NCBI RefSeq assembly: GCF_000732195.1
Contig: NZ_JNNU01000005.1
Location: forward strand, 124,001 to 188,000
Length of the DNA stretch: 64,000 bases
From: Neorhizobium vignae
GTDB taxonomy: Bacteria > Pseudomonadota > Alphaproteobacteria > Rhizobiales > Rhizobiaceae
Direction of reading: 5' to 3'
In this document: piece after piece, positions 17,706-26,484 of the stretch
How the letters are laid out: each line of letters begins with the position of its first letter
How positions within the stretch are numbered: the stretch's first letter is position 1
Position numbers and translations under genes: made by a program
Notes under the pieces: model-generated
Told to the model about the DNA's origin: nothing
What the model saw: only the letters and a program-made list of their open reading frames with translations
The model's database searches: none

Positions 17706-18973
17706 GTACGCTCGACTATAGCCGCGCAGGCGGCCACCCGGCGGGTTTCGACGGCCGCCTTGCCGCGGTGAAGCTGGCCGGTTCCGGCCTGATCGCCTTT
17801 GGCGTCTTCCTGTCCGGCTTCGTCATTTCCGAGCCTGCCCCTTACGAACTGATCATGGTGATCCAGATCGGCATCTGGTTCCTGCTCGGCCTGAAGATAT
17901 CGCGCACCGTCGCGCCGCTTCTCGTGCTGCTGCTGACGTTCAACATGAGCGGCCTCTTCTCCATGTTCGTCATGAAGGACATGAGCGAGGCGCCGATGTA
18001 TTTCGCCGTCTCCACCTTCCTGGCGCTGAGCTCGGTCTTTTATGCGGCGATCATCGAGAACGACCACCGGCGCCTGAACCTGATTTTCAAGGCCTGGGTG
18101 GCGGCGGCGATCATCACCTCGCTGCTTGGCATTCTCGGCTATTTCAACGCCTTTCCGGGCTCGCATGTCTTTACCCGCTACAATCGCGCCATGGGCGCCT
18201 TCCAGGATCCGAACGTCTTCGGCCCCTATCTCGTCGCCCCCCTCCTCTACCTTCTCTACCGGTTGCTCACCGGACCGCTGATGAAGGCGCCGCTGCTGAT
18301 CGGCGGCATCCTCATCCTGGCGCTCGGCATCTTCCTCTCCTTCTCGCGCGCCGCCTGGGGCCTCCTGGTGTTCGCCGGCATCGCGCTTGTCATCGTCATG
18401 CTCCTCAAGGAGCGCACGACCGCCTTCCGGTTCAAGATCCTGGCGATTGCCGGCGGAGCCGCGATCTTCCTCGTCCTCGCCCTGGCGATCGCGCTGCAGT
18501 TCCCGCAGGTCTCCGACCTGTTCACGAACCGCGCCAAGCTGGTGCAGGACTATGACGGCGCTCGCCTCGGCCGCTTCGAGCGCCACAAGATCGGCTTCCT
18601 GATGGCTATGGAGCGCCCGCTCGGTCTCGGCCCGATGGCCTTCGGCAAGATCTTCGGCGAGGACGAACACAATATCTGGCTGAAAACGCTCACCACCTAT
18701 GGCTGGCTCGGCGCGATCACCTATCAGATCATGATCTGGTCGACGCTGTGGTTCGGCTTCCGCTACATGCTGCGCGAACGCCCGTGGCAGGCCTATCTGA
18801 TGGTCGCCTGGGTGATGATACTGGGCCATGCGATCATCGGGAACGTCATCGACACCGACCACTGGCGGCATTTCTACCTCCTGCTCGGCATCGTCTGGGG
18901 CTGCATGGCGCTGGAACACCGCTTCATCCGGTCACAGCGACGATCCCCCTCGCCGGCCGCCAGGAACGCTTGA
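17702..18973 (+). CDS. O-antigen ligase/polymerase-like membrane protein
   Basis: A 423-residue polytopic protein with about ten membrane helices and a Wzy/WaaL-type core: FNAFPGSHVFTRYNRAMGAF, then DPNVFGPYLVAPLLYL, and a large loop before LGPMAFGKIFGEDEHNIWLK. It probably polymerises or ligates the lipid-linked repeat units in the periplasm. The likely start is TTG at 17702, which overlaps the preceding stop codon (TTGA), so translation is coupled to the initiating transferase. It completes the operon and probably corresponds to uppF of Agrobacterium by position. Confidence 0.8.
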   Translation: MSTLDYSRAGGHPAGFDGRLAAVKLAGSGLIAFGVFLSGFVISEPAPYELIMVIQIGIWFLLGLKISRTVAPLLVLLLTFNMSGLFSMFVMKDMSEAPMYFAVSTFLALSSVFYAAIIENDHRRLNLIFKAWVAAAIITSLLGILGYFNAFPGSHVFTRYNRAMGAFQDPNVFGPYLVAPLLYLLYRLLTGPLMKAPLLIGGILILALGIFLSFSRAAWGLLVFAGIALVIVMLLKERTTAFRFKILAIAGGAAIFLVLALAIALQFPQVSDLFTNRAKLVQDYDGARLGRFERHKIGFLMAMERPLGLGPMAFGKIFGEDEHNIWLKTLTTYGWLGAITYQIMIWSTLWFGFRYMLRERPWQAYLMVAWVMILGHAIIGNVIDTDHWRHFYLLLGIVWGCMALEHRFIRSQRRSPSPAARNA

Positions 18974-19004
18974 CTTTAAGGCCTGGCGCTCCAGATTTCC
19001 TATC

Positions 19005-19298
19005 ATGCTGACGGTTTCTCAACTCCGCGCTGCACGCGCGATGACAGGAATGACGGTGGAAGAACTCGCCGCCGCATCCGGGATTTCCAAATTGGCCATC
19101 GAAGAGGCCGAAGCCTCTCAGGTCTTCGCAAACACCGATGTCACCGACCGGCTGCGGTCGATCTTCGAGTCGAAGGGCGTGCTGTTCCTCGGTGCCGGAC
19201 AGGACGATGCCGGCGCCGGGCCGGGTCTCCGGCTGCGCCAGGCGTTCCAGGACGAGGGAATCCGCCCCCAGAACCTCAACGCCACGAACGACGACTGA
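19005..19298 (+). CDS. small XRE-family helix-turn-helix protein
   Basis: A 97-residue protein. Residues 1-60 form an XRE/Cro-type helix-turn-helix: LTVSQLRAARAMTGMTVEEL, AAASGISKLAIEEAEA and VTDRLRSIFESKGVLFLGAG. The tail (GLRLRQAFQDEG) is short and polar. Such stand-alone proteins are common in rhizobia and their targets are unknown. It lies 31 nt after the ligase-like gene on the same strand, so it could be read through from the polysaccharide operon. The ATG at 19005 is the natural start. Confidence 0.8.
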   Translation: MLTVSQLRAARAMTGMTVEELAAASGISKLAIEEAEASQVFANTDVTDRLRSIFESKGVLFLGAGQDDAGAGPGLRLRQAFQDEGIRPQNLNATNDD

Positions 19299-19313
19299 TA
19301 TTGCCGCGACGCG

Positions 19314-19338
19314 GGAACCCTTTGAGTTCCCATGCGTT
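19314..19338 (+). promoter_or_regulatory. EcfG-type general stress promoter
   Basis: GGAAC (19314-19318), 16 nt, then CGTT (19335-19338): a perfect match to the alphaproteobacterial EcfG (sigma of the general stress response) consensus GGAAC-N16/17-CGTT. It lies 35 nt upstream of ATG 19373, giving a short leader. Confidence 0.65.
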
Positions 19339-19372
19339 TTCCCGCCGCTCGAAATTTCGCAGGGGGTCACGC

Positions 19373-19522
19373 ATGACACGCACCAACAATCTCTATTTCA
19401 TCATCGGCGCATTGCTCGTGGTCGTTATCGGCCTCGGCTTCTATGCCTATCGCGAAGAAACCAAGCCGAAAGGCGTCGAGCTCAGCATCGGCCAGAATGG
19501 TATAAAAGTCCAAGAGAAGTGA
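19373..19522 (+). CDS. 49-residue single-span membrane protein
   Basis: A 49-residue protein, MTRTNNLYFIIGALLVVVIG onward, with one transmembrane helix (about 7-25) and a short charged C-terminal tail ending NGIKVQEK. A cagggggtc ribosome site precedes the ATG. The function is unknown; similar tiny proteins are conserved in rhizobia. It sits 35 nt behind a perfect EcfG-type promoter, so it is likely a general stress gene. Confidence 0.75.
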   Translation: MTRTNNLYFIIGALLVVVIGLGFYAYREETKPKGVELSIGQNGIKVQEK

Positions 19523-19624
19523 GGGTTCGTTAGAGGATACATTGTTAACGATAGAAGCCCAGAGTTGTCTGGAACAAAATTTACCATGTGAATTTGTTTC
19601 AATAAGCAAGAAAAGGGGATACTT

Positions 19625-19813
19625 ATGACCACGCATATGAATCTCGACGAAGTCGATAGTAAAGGCTTGAAGAAAGTCTGGAGCGTTGCCGAATTCGCCA
19701 AGCGTTATCGTCTCGACCGTGGAGAAGAAACCAGACTGCTGAAGCTTCTCGGGCCGTTTGCATCCCAGCAGGAACTGCTGATGAATGCGAGCCGCGCGCC
19801 GCGTTTCCGCTAG
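19625..19813 (+). CDS. 62-residue small protein, unknown function
   Basis: A 62-residue cytoplasmic, mainly helical protein, MTTHMNLDEVDSKGLKKVWS onward, ending in a basic SRAPRFR. A ggggata ribosome site lies just before the ATG, and codon choice looks like that of its neighbours. I recognise no domain; the middle part FAKRYRLDRGEETRLLKLLG could form a short helix-turn-helix-like unit, as in phage-type small regulators, but this is not firm. The 100 nt before it are AT-rich and include a GTTAAC palindrome. Confidence 0.6.
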   Translation: MTTHMNLDEVDSKGLKKVWSVAEFAKRYRLDRGEETRLLKLLGPFASQQELLMNASRAPRFR

Positions 19814-19905
19814 GGGTTTCCAGATATCCCGTTCAATCTTTGCCCGGCTTCCATGCCGAAGTCGAGCATGTTCAACGTTGGTTTAGACTCAAACTCCCCT
19901 TCGCC

Positions 19906-19931
19906 GGAACCTTTATCATCCTCTTCTAGTT
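19906..19931 (+). promoter_or_regulatory. EcfG-type promoter candidate
   Basis: GGAAC (19906-19910), 17 nt, then AGTT (19928-19931): one base from GGAAC-N17-CGTT. It lies 62 nt before the ATG at 19993. A perfect 7-1-7 inverted repeat (19959-19973, GGCGGCT-A-AGCCGCC) lies in the predicted leader. Confidence 0.45.
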
Positions 19932-19992
19932 GGTCTCCCGTGAACCAATTGGCGCTTAGGCGGCTAAGCCGCCGCGCAAGAAGGAGGATAAC

Positions 19993-20316
19993 ATGATCAG
20001 ACTGATTTCGAACGCCGGGCTTGCAGTTGCCCTTTCGCTGGGCGCCATCGGCGCCTTCTCCGTTCCCGCTTCCGCGCAGGATATCCAACTGCGCGTCGGA
20101 CCAGACGGCGTGCGCCCCGTGATCCGCGACCGGGACCGCGATTACGACCGTCGCGGCTGCAGCCCCGGTGAAGCGCGTGCCGCGGCCCGCGACGAAGGCT
20201 TTCGCGACGCCCGGGTCGTCCGGGTGACGAGCCGCAGCGTCACCGTCCAAGGCTTCACGCGCAACGGACCGGATCGCATCACCTTCGCAAACCGCCGCGG
20301 CTGTCCGGAAATCTGA
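19993..20316 (+). CDS. small exported basic protein, unknown function
   Basis: A 107-residue protein with a Sec signal peptide (MIRLISNAGLAVALSLGAIG onward) probably cut after VPASA. The mature part is rich in Arg and Asp (IRDRDRDYDRRGC) and has two cysteines, the second in RRGCPEI, which could pair. The segment VRVTSRSVTVQGFTRNGPD looks like a small beta unit. The function is unknown; related exported proteins are common in Rhizobiales. The aaggagga ribosome site is strong, an EcfG-type promoter candidate lies upstream and a terminator follows, so it is a single-gene unit. Confidence 0.8.
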   Translation: MIRLISNAGLAVALSLGAIGAFSVPASAQDIQLRVGPDGVRPVIRDRDRDYDRRGCSPGEARAAARDEGFRDARVVRVTSRSVTVQGFTRNGPDRITFANRRGCPEI

Positions 20317-20349
20317 CCTGACGCCGAGGCTGGTCGCCCCATAGACACC

Positions 20350-20383
20350 GAAAGCCGCGCCCGAATTCGGGGGCGGCTTTTAT
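20350..20383 (+). terminator. intrinsic terminator
   Basis: AAAGCCGCGCCC and GGGGGCGGCTTT form a 12-bp stem with one mismatch around GAATTC, followed by TTTTAT. It serves the exported protein gene ending at 20316. Confidence 0.8.
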
Positions 20384-20494
20384 ATTCACCAGCGCATTCT
20401 TATGCCCACCATCCTCTTTTTCTTCCGATCGAGGGATTTTGAGCTTGCGCCGCGATAGCGGAGCGACTAGGGAAAACATGCTCATTGAGCAGGT

Positions 20495-20571
<77 letters not shown>

Positions 20572-20698
20572 ATTAAATCCCCTTGAAATCTCAGTCAGAT
20601 CAAAAACCTTTTCCGAGAACCGGGACGTCCCCACGCAGCTTACCCGCCCCACCGGATTGGCAGGGCGGGCTTGAGGTTTCATCGGGTTCCACTACGGA

Positions 20699-21166
20699 TC
20701 AGTAGGGCGAATAGCACTGCTGGCGCGGGCCGTAATAGGGCTGGAACGTGTTGTCATAGGCCCTGTAGGACCGGTAGCGGGCATAGCACCAGTTCACATG
20801 CGAATTGCCGCCGACATAACGCCGGGGCGCGTAGTAACGCGGTGCGTATCTCGGTGCATATCTCGGTGTGTAGCGCGGCTGGGCCAGCGCCCCGCCGATG
20901 ATCGCGCCAAGGGCAAGCCCTCCGATGATCGCCCCGGCATCCGGGCCTCGGCGATGGCGGCGATAGTAACGGTCGCCATAATAACGGTCGCGATAATAGC
21001 GACGTCCTTCCCAGCGATCACGATCGCGCCAGTAGTATTGCACCGGCTGGACATCCCGGGATGTTTCGATCCCGGGAGCGGCGATCGACGGAAACGCCTG
21101 AGCGGGAGCGACGCCGCTAAAAGCCGTAATCAGGGATAAAACGGCGACGGCGAGCTTCTTCTTCAT
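20699..21166 (-). CDS. BA14K family exported protein
   Basis: A 155-residue protein with a signal peptide cut after APAQA. The middle is rich in Tyr and Arg ([20 protein letters not shown]), then a glycine-zipper-like hydrophobic span ([18 protein letters not shown]), PRYAPRY repeats, and the C-terminal BA14K signature [19 protein letters not shown] with GPRQQC. Family members are membrane-associated proteins named after a Brucella immunoreactive lectin-like protein. The C-terminal cysteines probably pair. Its leader can form a stem that hides the ribosome site (see the entry at 21168-21232). Confidence 0.9.
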   Translation of the reverse strand: MKKKLAVAVLSLITAFSGVAPAQAFPSIAAPGIETSRDVQPVQYYWRDRDRWEGRRYYRDRYYGDRYYRRHRRGPDAGAIIGGLALGAIIGGALAQPRYTPRYAPRYAPRYYAPRRYVGGNSHVNWCYARYRSYRAYDNTFQPYYGPRQQCYSPY

Positions 21167-21167
21167 A

Positions 21168-21232
21168 ATTCACCTCCTCTGATTTTCCTTATGAAGAAAT
21201 GATCCTCCATTTCTCCTGAACCAGAGGTGAAT
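21168..21232 (-). promoter_or_regulatory. BA14K leader: inverted repeat that sequesters the ribosome-binding site
   Basis: On the minus strand the mRNA leader would contain AUUCACCUC (21232-21224), which is perfectly complementary to GAGGUGAAU (21176-21168). The latter is the Shine-Dalgarno region, ending 1 nt before the AUG at 21166. An inner hairpin, AGAAAUG/CAUUUCU, lies between them. If transcription starts upstream of 21232, translation would be closed until the stem opens. A DNA-binding protein operator is the alternative reading. Confidence 0.5.
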
Positions 21233-21265
21233 GGTAAATTTTGCTTAACGTTGCCGTGTGTTGAG

Positions 21266-21799
21266 TTAGCGAACCTGATCCAAGAGGCGCTTGCACTCCA
21301 GGAGGTCGAAGAGCGCTTCCTGCAGCAGAGCGCGGTCTTCCTTGCCGATGCTGGACTTGCCGATCGACACTTCCATGTCGTCCTCGTGGGAGGCGCCGAA
21401 TCCGAAAAAGCGGCCGCTCGGCTTCACCTTAGGGCGGCCGACGATCTGATCCTCTTCGGCCGTGCTGATCTTCGGCTCGGCCTGCTTTTCGCTGTTTGCC
21501 GCCATGATCGCTTCCATCGTGGCGAGGTCGCCCGACGCAATCGCAGAGACGAACTTGTTGCCGTTCGTCTTCAGAAGCTTCTGCACGCCCTTTATCGTGT
21601 AACCGTGATCGTAGAGCAGGTGGCGGATGCCCTTCAGGAGATCGACGTCTTCGGGCCGATAATAACGCCGCCCGCCGCCGCGCTTCATCGGCCGGATCTG
21701 CGGAAAACGCGTTTCCCAGAAGCGCAGCACATGCTGCGGCAGATCGAGGTCGTCGGCGACCTCGCTGATCGTACGAAAGGCGTCCGGGCTCTTCTCCAA
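21266..21799 (-). CDS. MerR family transcriptional regulator, TTG start
   Basis: A 177-residue regulator. An N-terminal MerR helix-turn-helix ([20 protein letters not shown], then [20 protein letters not shown] and [14 protein letters not shown]) is followed by a variable, charged tail without the metal-binding cysteines of true MerR. The family-typical N-terminus starts at a TTG codon at 21799, with TTGGAG 8 nt upstream; the nearby ATG is in another frame. In rhizobia it regularly follows ihfA after the plsX-fabH block. Its targets are not known. Confidence 0.88.
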   Translation of the reverse strand: MEKSPDAFRTISEVADDLDLPQHVLRFWETRFPQIRPMKRGGGRRYYRPEDVDLLKGIRHLLYDHGYTIKGVQKLLKTNGNKFVSAIASGDLATMEAIMAANSEKQAEPKISTAEEDQIVGRPKVKPSGRFFGFGASHEDDMEVSIGKSSIGKEDRALLQEALFDLLECKRLLDQVR

Positions 21800-21952
21800 A
21801 GTTCATACTCCAAACGGCAGGCTGCCCATGCCCCAAGGGCAGACTCATAGCCTCCGATACATGGGCGAATTATGCGCCGAATCGGACATATCTCAACGGT
21901 TTAAGCCGAGAGATTCAAGCATGTTCACAGGATTGCGGAAAGGCTGCGGACT

Positions 21953-22291
21953 TCAGGCTACCGGGCTTGCCGGCTTCAGTTTCGCCTTGCGCGCCGTGTG
22001 CGCCTTGAGGATACGGCTCTTCAATACGTTGGAGGCCTTGAACGTCATCACTCGACGCGGAGAGATCGGCACTTCCTCGCCGGTCTTCGGATTGCGGCCG
22101 ATGCGCTCGTTCTTGGAACGCACCTGGAAGGTCGCGAAGGAGGAAAGCTTGACCACCTCGCCCCTGACGATCGCATTGCAAATTTCATCGATGACCGTCT
22201 CGACGAGCTCGGCCGATTCCGTCCGCGAAAGTCCGACCTTGCGGAAAACCGATTCCGCCAGATCCGCGCGTGTTACTGTCTTGCCGGCCAT
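21953..22291 (-). CDS. ihfA: integration host factor subunit alpha
   Basis: A 112-residue DNA-bending protein of the HU/IHF family. [38 protein letters not shown] and [20 protein letters not shown] give the dimer core and the beta arm that inserts proline into the minor groove. The C-terminal extension [17 protein letters not shown] is typical of rhizobial IHF alpha. It follows fabH by 121 nt on the same strand and precedes merR. Confidence 0.95.
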   Translation of the reverse strand: MAGKTVTRADLAESVFRKVGLSRTESAELVETVIDEICNAIVRGEVVKLSSFATFQVRSKNERIGRNPKTGEEVPISPRRVMTFKASNVLKSRILKAHTARKAKLKPASPVA

Positions 22292-22412
22292 GATCCCCGC
22301 CCAATTTTCGAAATTGATCTTATCAAAGCCGATAGAGAGTATTTTGCTTGAGCGCGAGGGTCAAGCGCCTGTGCTCAATCGCTTATTTACGTTTCGGCCG
22401 ATCATTGCCGCC

Positions 22413-23384
22413 CTACCAGCGGACCAGCAATGCGCCCCACGTAAAACCGCCGCCCATGGCTTCGAGCATCACCAGATCACCCTTCTTGATGCGCCCGTCG
22501 GAGGCGGCAACCGAAAGTGCCAAAGGAATCGATGCGGCCGAGGTATTACCATGCAGATCGACCGTCACGACGACCTTTTCCAGAGGAATGCCGAGTTTCT
22601 TCGCCGACCCGTCGATGATGCGGCGATTGGCCTGGTGCGGCACCAGCCAGTCGAGATCGTCGGCCGTCGTGCCCGTCGCCGCGAACGCGCTGTCGATGAC
22701 GTCGGTGATCATGCCGACCGCATGCTTGAAGACCTCGCGGCCCTCCATGCGCAGATGTCCGACCGTGCCCGTGCTGGACGGGCCGCCATCGACGTAGAGC
22801 TTGTCCTTGTGGGAACCGTCGGAACGCAGATGCGCGGTCAGCACGCCGCGATCGGCGATCGTCCCCTCGCCTTCCGCGGCCTCGAGCACCAAGGCGCCGG
22901 CGCCGTCACCGAAAAGCACGCAGGTGGTGCGGTCCTTCCAGTCGAGGATGCGGGAAAAGGTCTCGGCGCCGATGACCAGGACACGCTTCGCCATGCCGCC
23001 GCGAATGTGCAGGTCGGCGGTCGCCATCGCATAGACGAAGCCGGTGCAGACCGCCTGCAGGTCGAAGGCGTAGCCATGGGTCATCCCCAGCCGGTTCTGG
23101 ATATTGACGGCGGTCGCCGGAAACGTGTTGTCGGGTGTCGACGTCGCGACCAGCACGAGATCGATATCGTCCGGCGTCAACCCGGCGTTTTCGAGCGCCG
23201 CACGCGCCGCCTGCTCGCCGAGAGAAGCGGTCGTCTCGCCCTCGCCGGCCAGATAGCGCTGACGAATGCCCGTGCGCTGCACGATCCATTCGTCGGAGGT
23301 CTCGACGATGTCTTCCAACTCGCGATTGGTCACTACTCGCTTCGGGAGCGCTGCCCCGTAACCGCGAACCACTGAACGGATCAT
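22413..23384 (-). CDS. fabH: beta-ketoacyl-ACP synthase III
   Basis: A 323-residue thiolase-fold enzyme that condenses acetyl-CoA with malonyl-ACP to start fatty acid synthesis. The catalytic triad is visible: Cys in AVCTGFVYA, His in [11 protein letters not shown] and Asn in HGNTSAAS. The C-terminus ends [13 protein letters not shown] as usual. The start is at ATG 23384 ([20 protein letters not shown]); two ATG codons eight residues upstream are less likely. It lies 20 nt after plsX on the same strand, so the two phospholipid and fatty acid genes form an operon. Confidence 0.97.
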   Translation of the reverse strand: MIRSVVRGYGAALPKRVVTNRELEDIVETSDEWIVQRTGIRQRYLAGEGETTASLGEQAARAALENAGLTPDDIDLVLVATSTPDNTFPATAVNIQNRLGMTHGYAFDLQAVCTGFVYAMATADLHIRGGMAKRVLVIGAETFSRILDWKDRTTCVLFGDGAGALVLEAAEGEGTIADRGVLTAHLRSDGSHKDKLYVDGGPSSTGTVGHLRMEGREVFKHAVGMITDVIDSAFAATGTTADDLDWLVPHQANRRIIDGSAKKLGIPLEKVVVTVDLHGNTSAASIPLALSVAASDGRIKKGDLVMLEAMGGGFTWGALLVRW

Positions 23385-23404
23385 TCTTAACTCACATCCT
23401 GTCA

Positions 23405-24451
23405 TCATGCCGCTTCGGGGCCAGCCGGCGGCAGGCGACGCGCATGGTAAATTGCGAGATCCTGCCGGATCTTCGCGTTGAGATCGTTGCGTGCCATGTC
23501 ATAACCGACATCGATCGCGGCAGCAAAACCGTCGGCATTGGCGCTGCCATGGCTCTTGATGACGATGCCGTTCAAGCCCAGGAACACGCCGCCATTGACC
23601 TTGTTCGGGTCCATCTTCTCGCGCAGCCTGTCGAAGGCGGGCTTGGCGAGAAGGTAGCCGATCCTGGCCAGCAGCGTGCGCGACATCGATTCGCGCAGAA
23701 GCGTGGCAATCTGCCGGGCCGTGCCCTCTGCCGCCTTCAAGGCGATATTGCCGGTAAAACCTTCGGTCACCACCACATCGACGGTGCCCTTGCCGATATC
23801 GTCGCCTTCGACAAAACCATGATAGGCGATCGTCGGCAGGTTGGCCTCGCGGATCAGCCGCCCAGCCTCCTTGACCTCTTCCTGGCCCTTCACCTCTTCG
23901 ACGCCGACGTTCAGAAGCCCGACGGTCGGCCTATCTACTTCGAAAAGCGAGCGTGCCATAGCACCGCCCATGATCGCGAAATCGAAAAGCTGCTGAGCGT
24001 CGGCACCGATCGTCGCGCCGATATCGAGGACGATGCTCTCGCCCTTGAGGGTCGGCCAGATGCCGGCGATCGCCGGGCGTTCGATATTGGCCATGGTGCG
24101 CAGACAGAACTTCGCCATCGCCATCAGGGCACCGGTATTGCCGGCGGAAACCACGACCTCTGCCTCGCCGAGTTTTACGGCCTCGATCGAACGCCACATG
24201 GTGGAGACATAACGGCCGCGGCGCAGCGCTGCACTCGGCTTCTCCTCCATGCTGACGGCGAGTTCGCATTCGTGGAAGACGGATTTATCCCGCAGCTTTG
24301 GATATTTCGCCAAAACCGGGTCGCACTGGGCCTTCAGGCCATAGATGAGGAAGGTCACATCCGGGTGGCGTTCCAGTGCCTTGGCAGCACCAGCAATGAC
24401 GACCTCGGGACCAAAATCGCCGCCCATGGCATCGATAGAAATTCTGATCAC
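23405..24451 (-). CDS. plsX: phosphate acyltransferase
   Basis: A 348-residue PlsX, which converts acyl-ACP to acyl-phosphate for glycerolipid synthesis. [20 protein letters not shown] at the N-terminus, [18 protein letters not shown] and [19 protein letters not shown] are family motifs. It is a soluble, membrane-associated dimer. It sits between the DUF177 gene and fabH, the usual alphaproteobacterial arrangement. The 150 nt upstream contain a CTATAT element on the minus strand, near 24575, that could be its -10. Confidence 0.97.
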   Translation of the reverse strand: MIRISIDAMGGDFGPEVVIAGAAKALERHPDVTFLIYGLKAQCDPVLAKYPKLRDKSVFHECELAVSMEEKPSAALRRGRYVSTMWRSIEAVKLGEAEVVVSAGNTGALMAMAKFCLRTMANIERPAIAGIWPTLKGESIVLDIGATIGADAQQLFDFAIMGGAMARSLFEVDRPTVGLLNVGVEEVKGQEEVKEAGRLIREANLPTIAYHGFVEGDDIGKGTVDVVVTEGFTGNIALKAAEGTARQIATLLRESMSRTLLARIGYLLAKPAFDRLREKMDPNKVNGGVFLGLNGIVIKSHGSANADGFAAAIDVGYDMARNDLNAKIRQDLAIYHARRLPPAGPEAA

Positions 24452-24604
24452 TCGTCCCTGATCCTTATCTTCGCCGAACGCATACCCCTGTGGGGGACCA
24501 TACGCCAGTCCTTACGTCTCCAACGGCCCTTCGCTCCTCATGCGGGGCCGTGCCGGCGAATTCGTGGCCAAAATATAGTTTTTGCTGTCGCTTACAACCC
24601 GTCC

Positions 24605-25174
24605 TCAATCCTTTTTCCAGTCCTTGAGGACGGCAAAGGGATTGGGGCGCCCGGACTTTTCCTCTGGATCGCCTTCCAGGTGATCGGCAAACTGGGCGCC
24701 GGGTTCGCGGGGATAGGGATCGATCGCCAGCGCTGCGAATTCGGCCACCACTTCGCCGACATCGATCGTGTCGCCGACAAACATTTCGGGAAGATCGGGA
24801 CCATCGGGATCGATCACCATTTCTGCGGTATCGCTGGTGACGACCCGCGCCAGCTTCGACCCTTCCGGCACGAAGATCTGCTCGAACGGCTCGTCTATCT
24901 TCGATGCCACCGGCTCGAGCGTGACGACCGAGGACTGGACGATATCGGCCTGGACGCGCCCCTTGAGCCGCACGCCATCCTTCTTCCAGCGGGCGATCTG
25001 CAGTTCGGCCTTCAACGAACCGACCGAAACGACCTGCCACAGCTTTGCGAGACCCTCCAGCTCGCGCGCATCCGCTTCGAGCTTCACGGTCACCGCATTG
25101 GCGGAAATATTCCCGACCTTGACGGGATAGGAAAAGGGCGGCTTTTCGCCTGCGCCACTATCGTTCTTCATCAA
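24605..25174 (-). CDS. DUF177/YceD family protein
   Basis: A 189-residue soluble protein of the YceD family. In E. coli and plants relatives are needed for normal 23S rRNA accumulation. Motifs include FSYPVKVGNISANAVTVKLE at the N-terminus and DTIDVGEVVAEFAALAIDPY near residue 135, followed by the characteristic YPREPGAQF and a C-terminal NPFAVLKDWKKD. It lies 3 nt after the cytochrome chaperone-like gene and upstream of plsX, matching the conserved block. Confidence 0.9.
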   Translation of the reverse strand: MMKNDSGAGEKPPFSYPVKVGNISANAVTVKLEADARELEGLAKLWQVVSVGSLKAELQIARWKKDGVRLKGRVQADIVQSSVVTLEPVASKIDEPFEQIFVPEGSKLARVVTSDTAEMVIDPDGPDLPEMFVGDTIDVGEVVAEFAALAIDPYPREPGAQFADHLEGDPEEKSGRPNPFAVLKDWKKD

Positions 25175-25177
25175 ACC

Positions 25178-25729
25178 TCACTCTTCTCGCGGCAGCGGGC
25201 CCGGCAGGGGCAGAACCGCGTGGCCGCGCGAAATCTCATCTTCTGAAATGCCGGCGAGCGCCGTCTCCGCAACGATCATCCAGTCCGCAAGCCCTCGCAT
25301 TCCGGGCGCGTCCTCCGTCGTGGGATAGATATTCCGGCTAAGGGCTGCGGCAAGCGCCTCGCCGTCTTTACCTTCGAGAGCGGCAGCGTAGGTCTCCACC
25401 CGGCCATAGAACATCCCGGCCAGCTTCTTCATGCGTTTCGGCACGCTCTGGTCGCCTATGCCGAGTTCGCGGATCGAATGGTCGATATCCTGAAAGAACG
25501 CGTCGACGATCTCCTGAGCCAGTTCCTGACCGCTCGAATCGGATTTCGCCGTCCGCCTGAAGAACAGGATCATCACGATCGAAAGCATCTCGAAACGGCC
25601 CATGACCGTGTCCGGCACATCCAGATCGCTGTAGAAGAACGGAACGCGCCCCAGCGACGTCAAGGTCGAATACTGGCGGTTAACGATCGCCTGGTTCTGG
25701 TTTTTCTTCTTGAAAAGGCCGAAGATCAT
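25178..25729 (-). CDS. ubiquinol-cytochrome c chaperone (CBP3-like)
   Basis: A 183-residue protein that starts MIFGLFKKKNQNQAIVNRQY and contains the CBP3/UQCC fold: YSDLDVPDTVMGRFEMLSIV, then EIVDAFFQDIDHSIRELGIGDQ with VPKRMKKLAGMFYGR. In mitochondria the relative CBP3 assists assembly of the cytochrome bc1 complex; a matching role in bacteria is plausible. The ATG at 25729 is chosen; the frame stays open upstream without homology. It is divergent from bamE and followed after 3 nt by the DUF177 gene. Confidence 0.85.
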   Translation of the reverse strand: MIFGLFKKKNQNQAIVNRQYSTLTSLGRVPFFYSDLDVPDTVMGRFEMLSIVMILFFRRTAKSDSSGQELAQEIVDAFFQDIDHSIRELGIGDQSVPKRMKKLAGMFYGRVETYAAALEGKDGEALAAALSRNIYPTTEDAPGMRGLADWMIVAETALAGISEDEISRGHAVLPLPGPLPREE

Positions 25730-25986
25730 CTGAATTCCCGTTATTTGCCTCCAGGAACGCCCTGGCCTGCCACCGGCCATGTTGCATGGAAGCGAAAGCT
25801 GGTTTACCGAAGCATGCACGAATTGCAATGCCGTTCCGCCGGATCAGCGAACGGGGCGGGATCTTCGCGGCCCTAACATCCAGGTCGGGATCGATCTTAT
25901 GTCCCTGAATAGCCACAATGGTAGGGTCAGCAGGGGCAGGTTGAGTTTGGGGGATGCCGTTGAACAAGCGGGTTTTCGGATACGAG

Positions 25987-26469
25987 ATGACATTCTTGAG
26001 TAAAACCGCGATGGCAATGGTCGTCGCATCCATCGCTGTCTCGGGTTGCACGTCCATGCAGATCGGCGACACCATGTATAACGGCTACGTGGTCGACCAG
26101 AAGTCGCTGGAGCTTATTCCGGTCGGGTCGAGCCGCGAGCAGGTGTTGCTGACGATGGGCACGCCCTCGACGACGGCGACCTTCGATACCGAGGTGTTCT
26201 ATTACATCTCTCAGAAGCGCACGCGCGCTGCGGCTTTCATGAAGCCGAAGATCGTCGATCAGACGGTGCTCGCCATCTATTTCGACAAGGACGGCGTTGT
26301 CGCACGCCGCGCCAACTATACGATGCAGGACGGCAAGGTGTTCGACACGATTTCGCGCACGACGCCGACCGGCGGCCGCGACCTCACCTTCCTGCAGCAG
26401 CTGCTTTCCGGCGGTTCCGGTGCCGGTGGGGCAGCAGCCCGCAGCATCCTGTCGAACTTCGGCAGGTAA
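25987..26469 (+). CDS. bamE: outer membrane assembly lipoprotein BamE
   Basis: A 160-residue SmpA/OmlA-type lipoprotein, a part of the BAM complex that inserts outer-membrane proteins. The signal reaches the lipobox VSGCTS. The core has IPVGSSREQVLLTMGTPSTT and FYYISQKRTRAAAF, typical of alphaproteobacterial BamE. The tail is glycine-rich (SGGSGAGGAAARS). The start is taken at ATG 25987; an in-frame ATG at 25954 would add 11 residues to the signal peptide. It is divergent from the cytochrome chaperone-like gene, with 257 nt between the start codons. Confidence 0.88.
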   Translation: MTFLSKTAMAMVVASIAVSGCTSMQIGDTMYNGYVVDQKSLELIPVGSSREQVLLTMGTPSTTATFDTEVFYYISQKRTRAAAFMKPKIVDQTVLAIYFDKDGVVARRANYTMQDGKVFDTISRTTPTGGRDLTFLQQLLSGGSGAGGAAARSILSNFGR

Positions 26470-26484
26470 TGACCTCGAACGAAA

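Noticed and set aside
19571..19593. GGAAC before the 62-residue gene as a further EcfG promoter
   Set aside because: The nearest GTT is about 3 nt too far for the N16/17 spacing.
22314..22326. TTGAT-CTT-ATCAA upstream of ihfA as an FNR/FixK site
   Set aside because: The spacer is 3 nt, not 4, so it does not fit the FNR-family site.
23135..25246. Very long plus-strand open frames opposite fabH-plsX-DUF177, hppA, glyA/ldtP, parC and ppk
   Set aside because: All run exactly over well-recognised minus-strand genes and have no family resemblance; high third-position GC keeps the reverse frame open.
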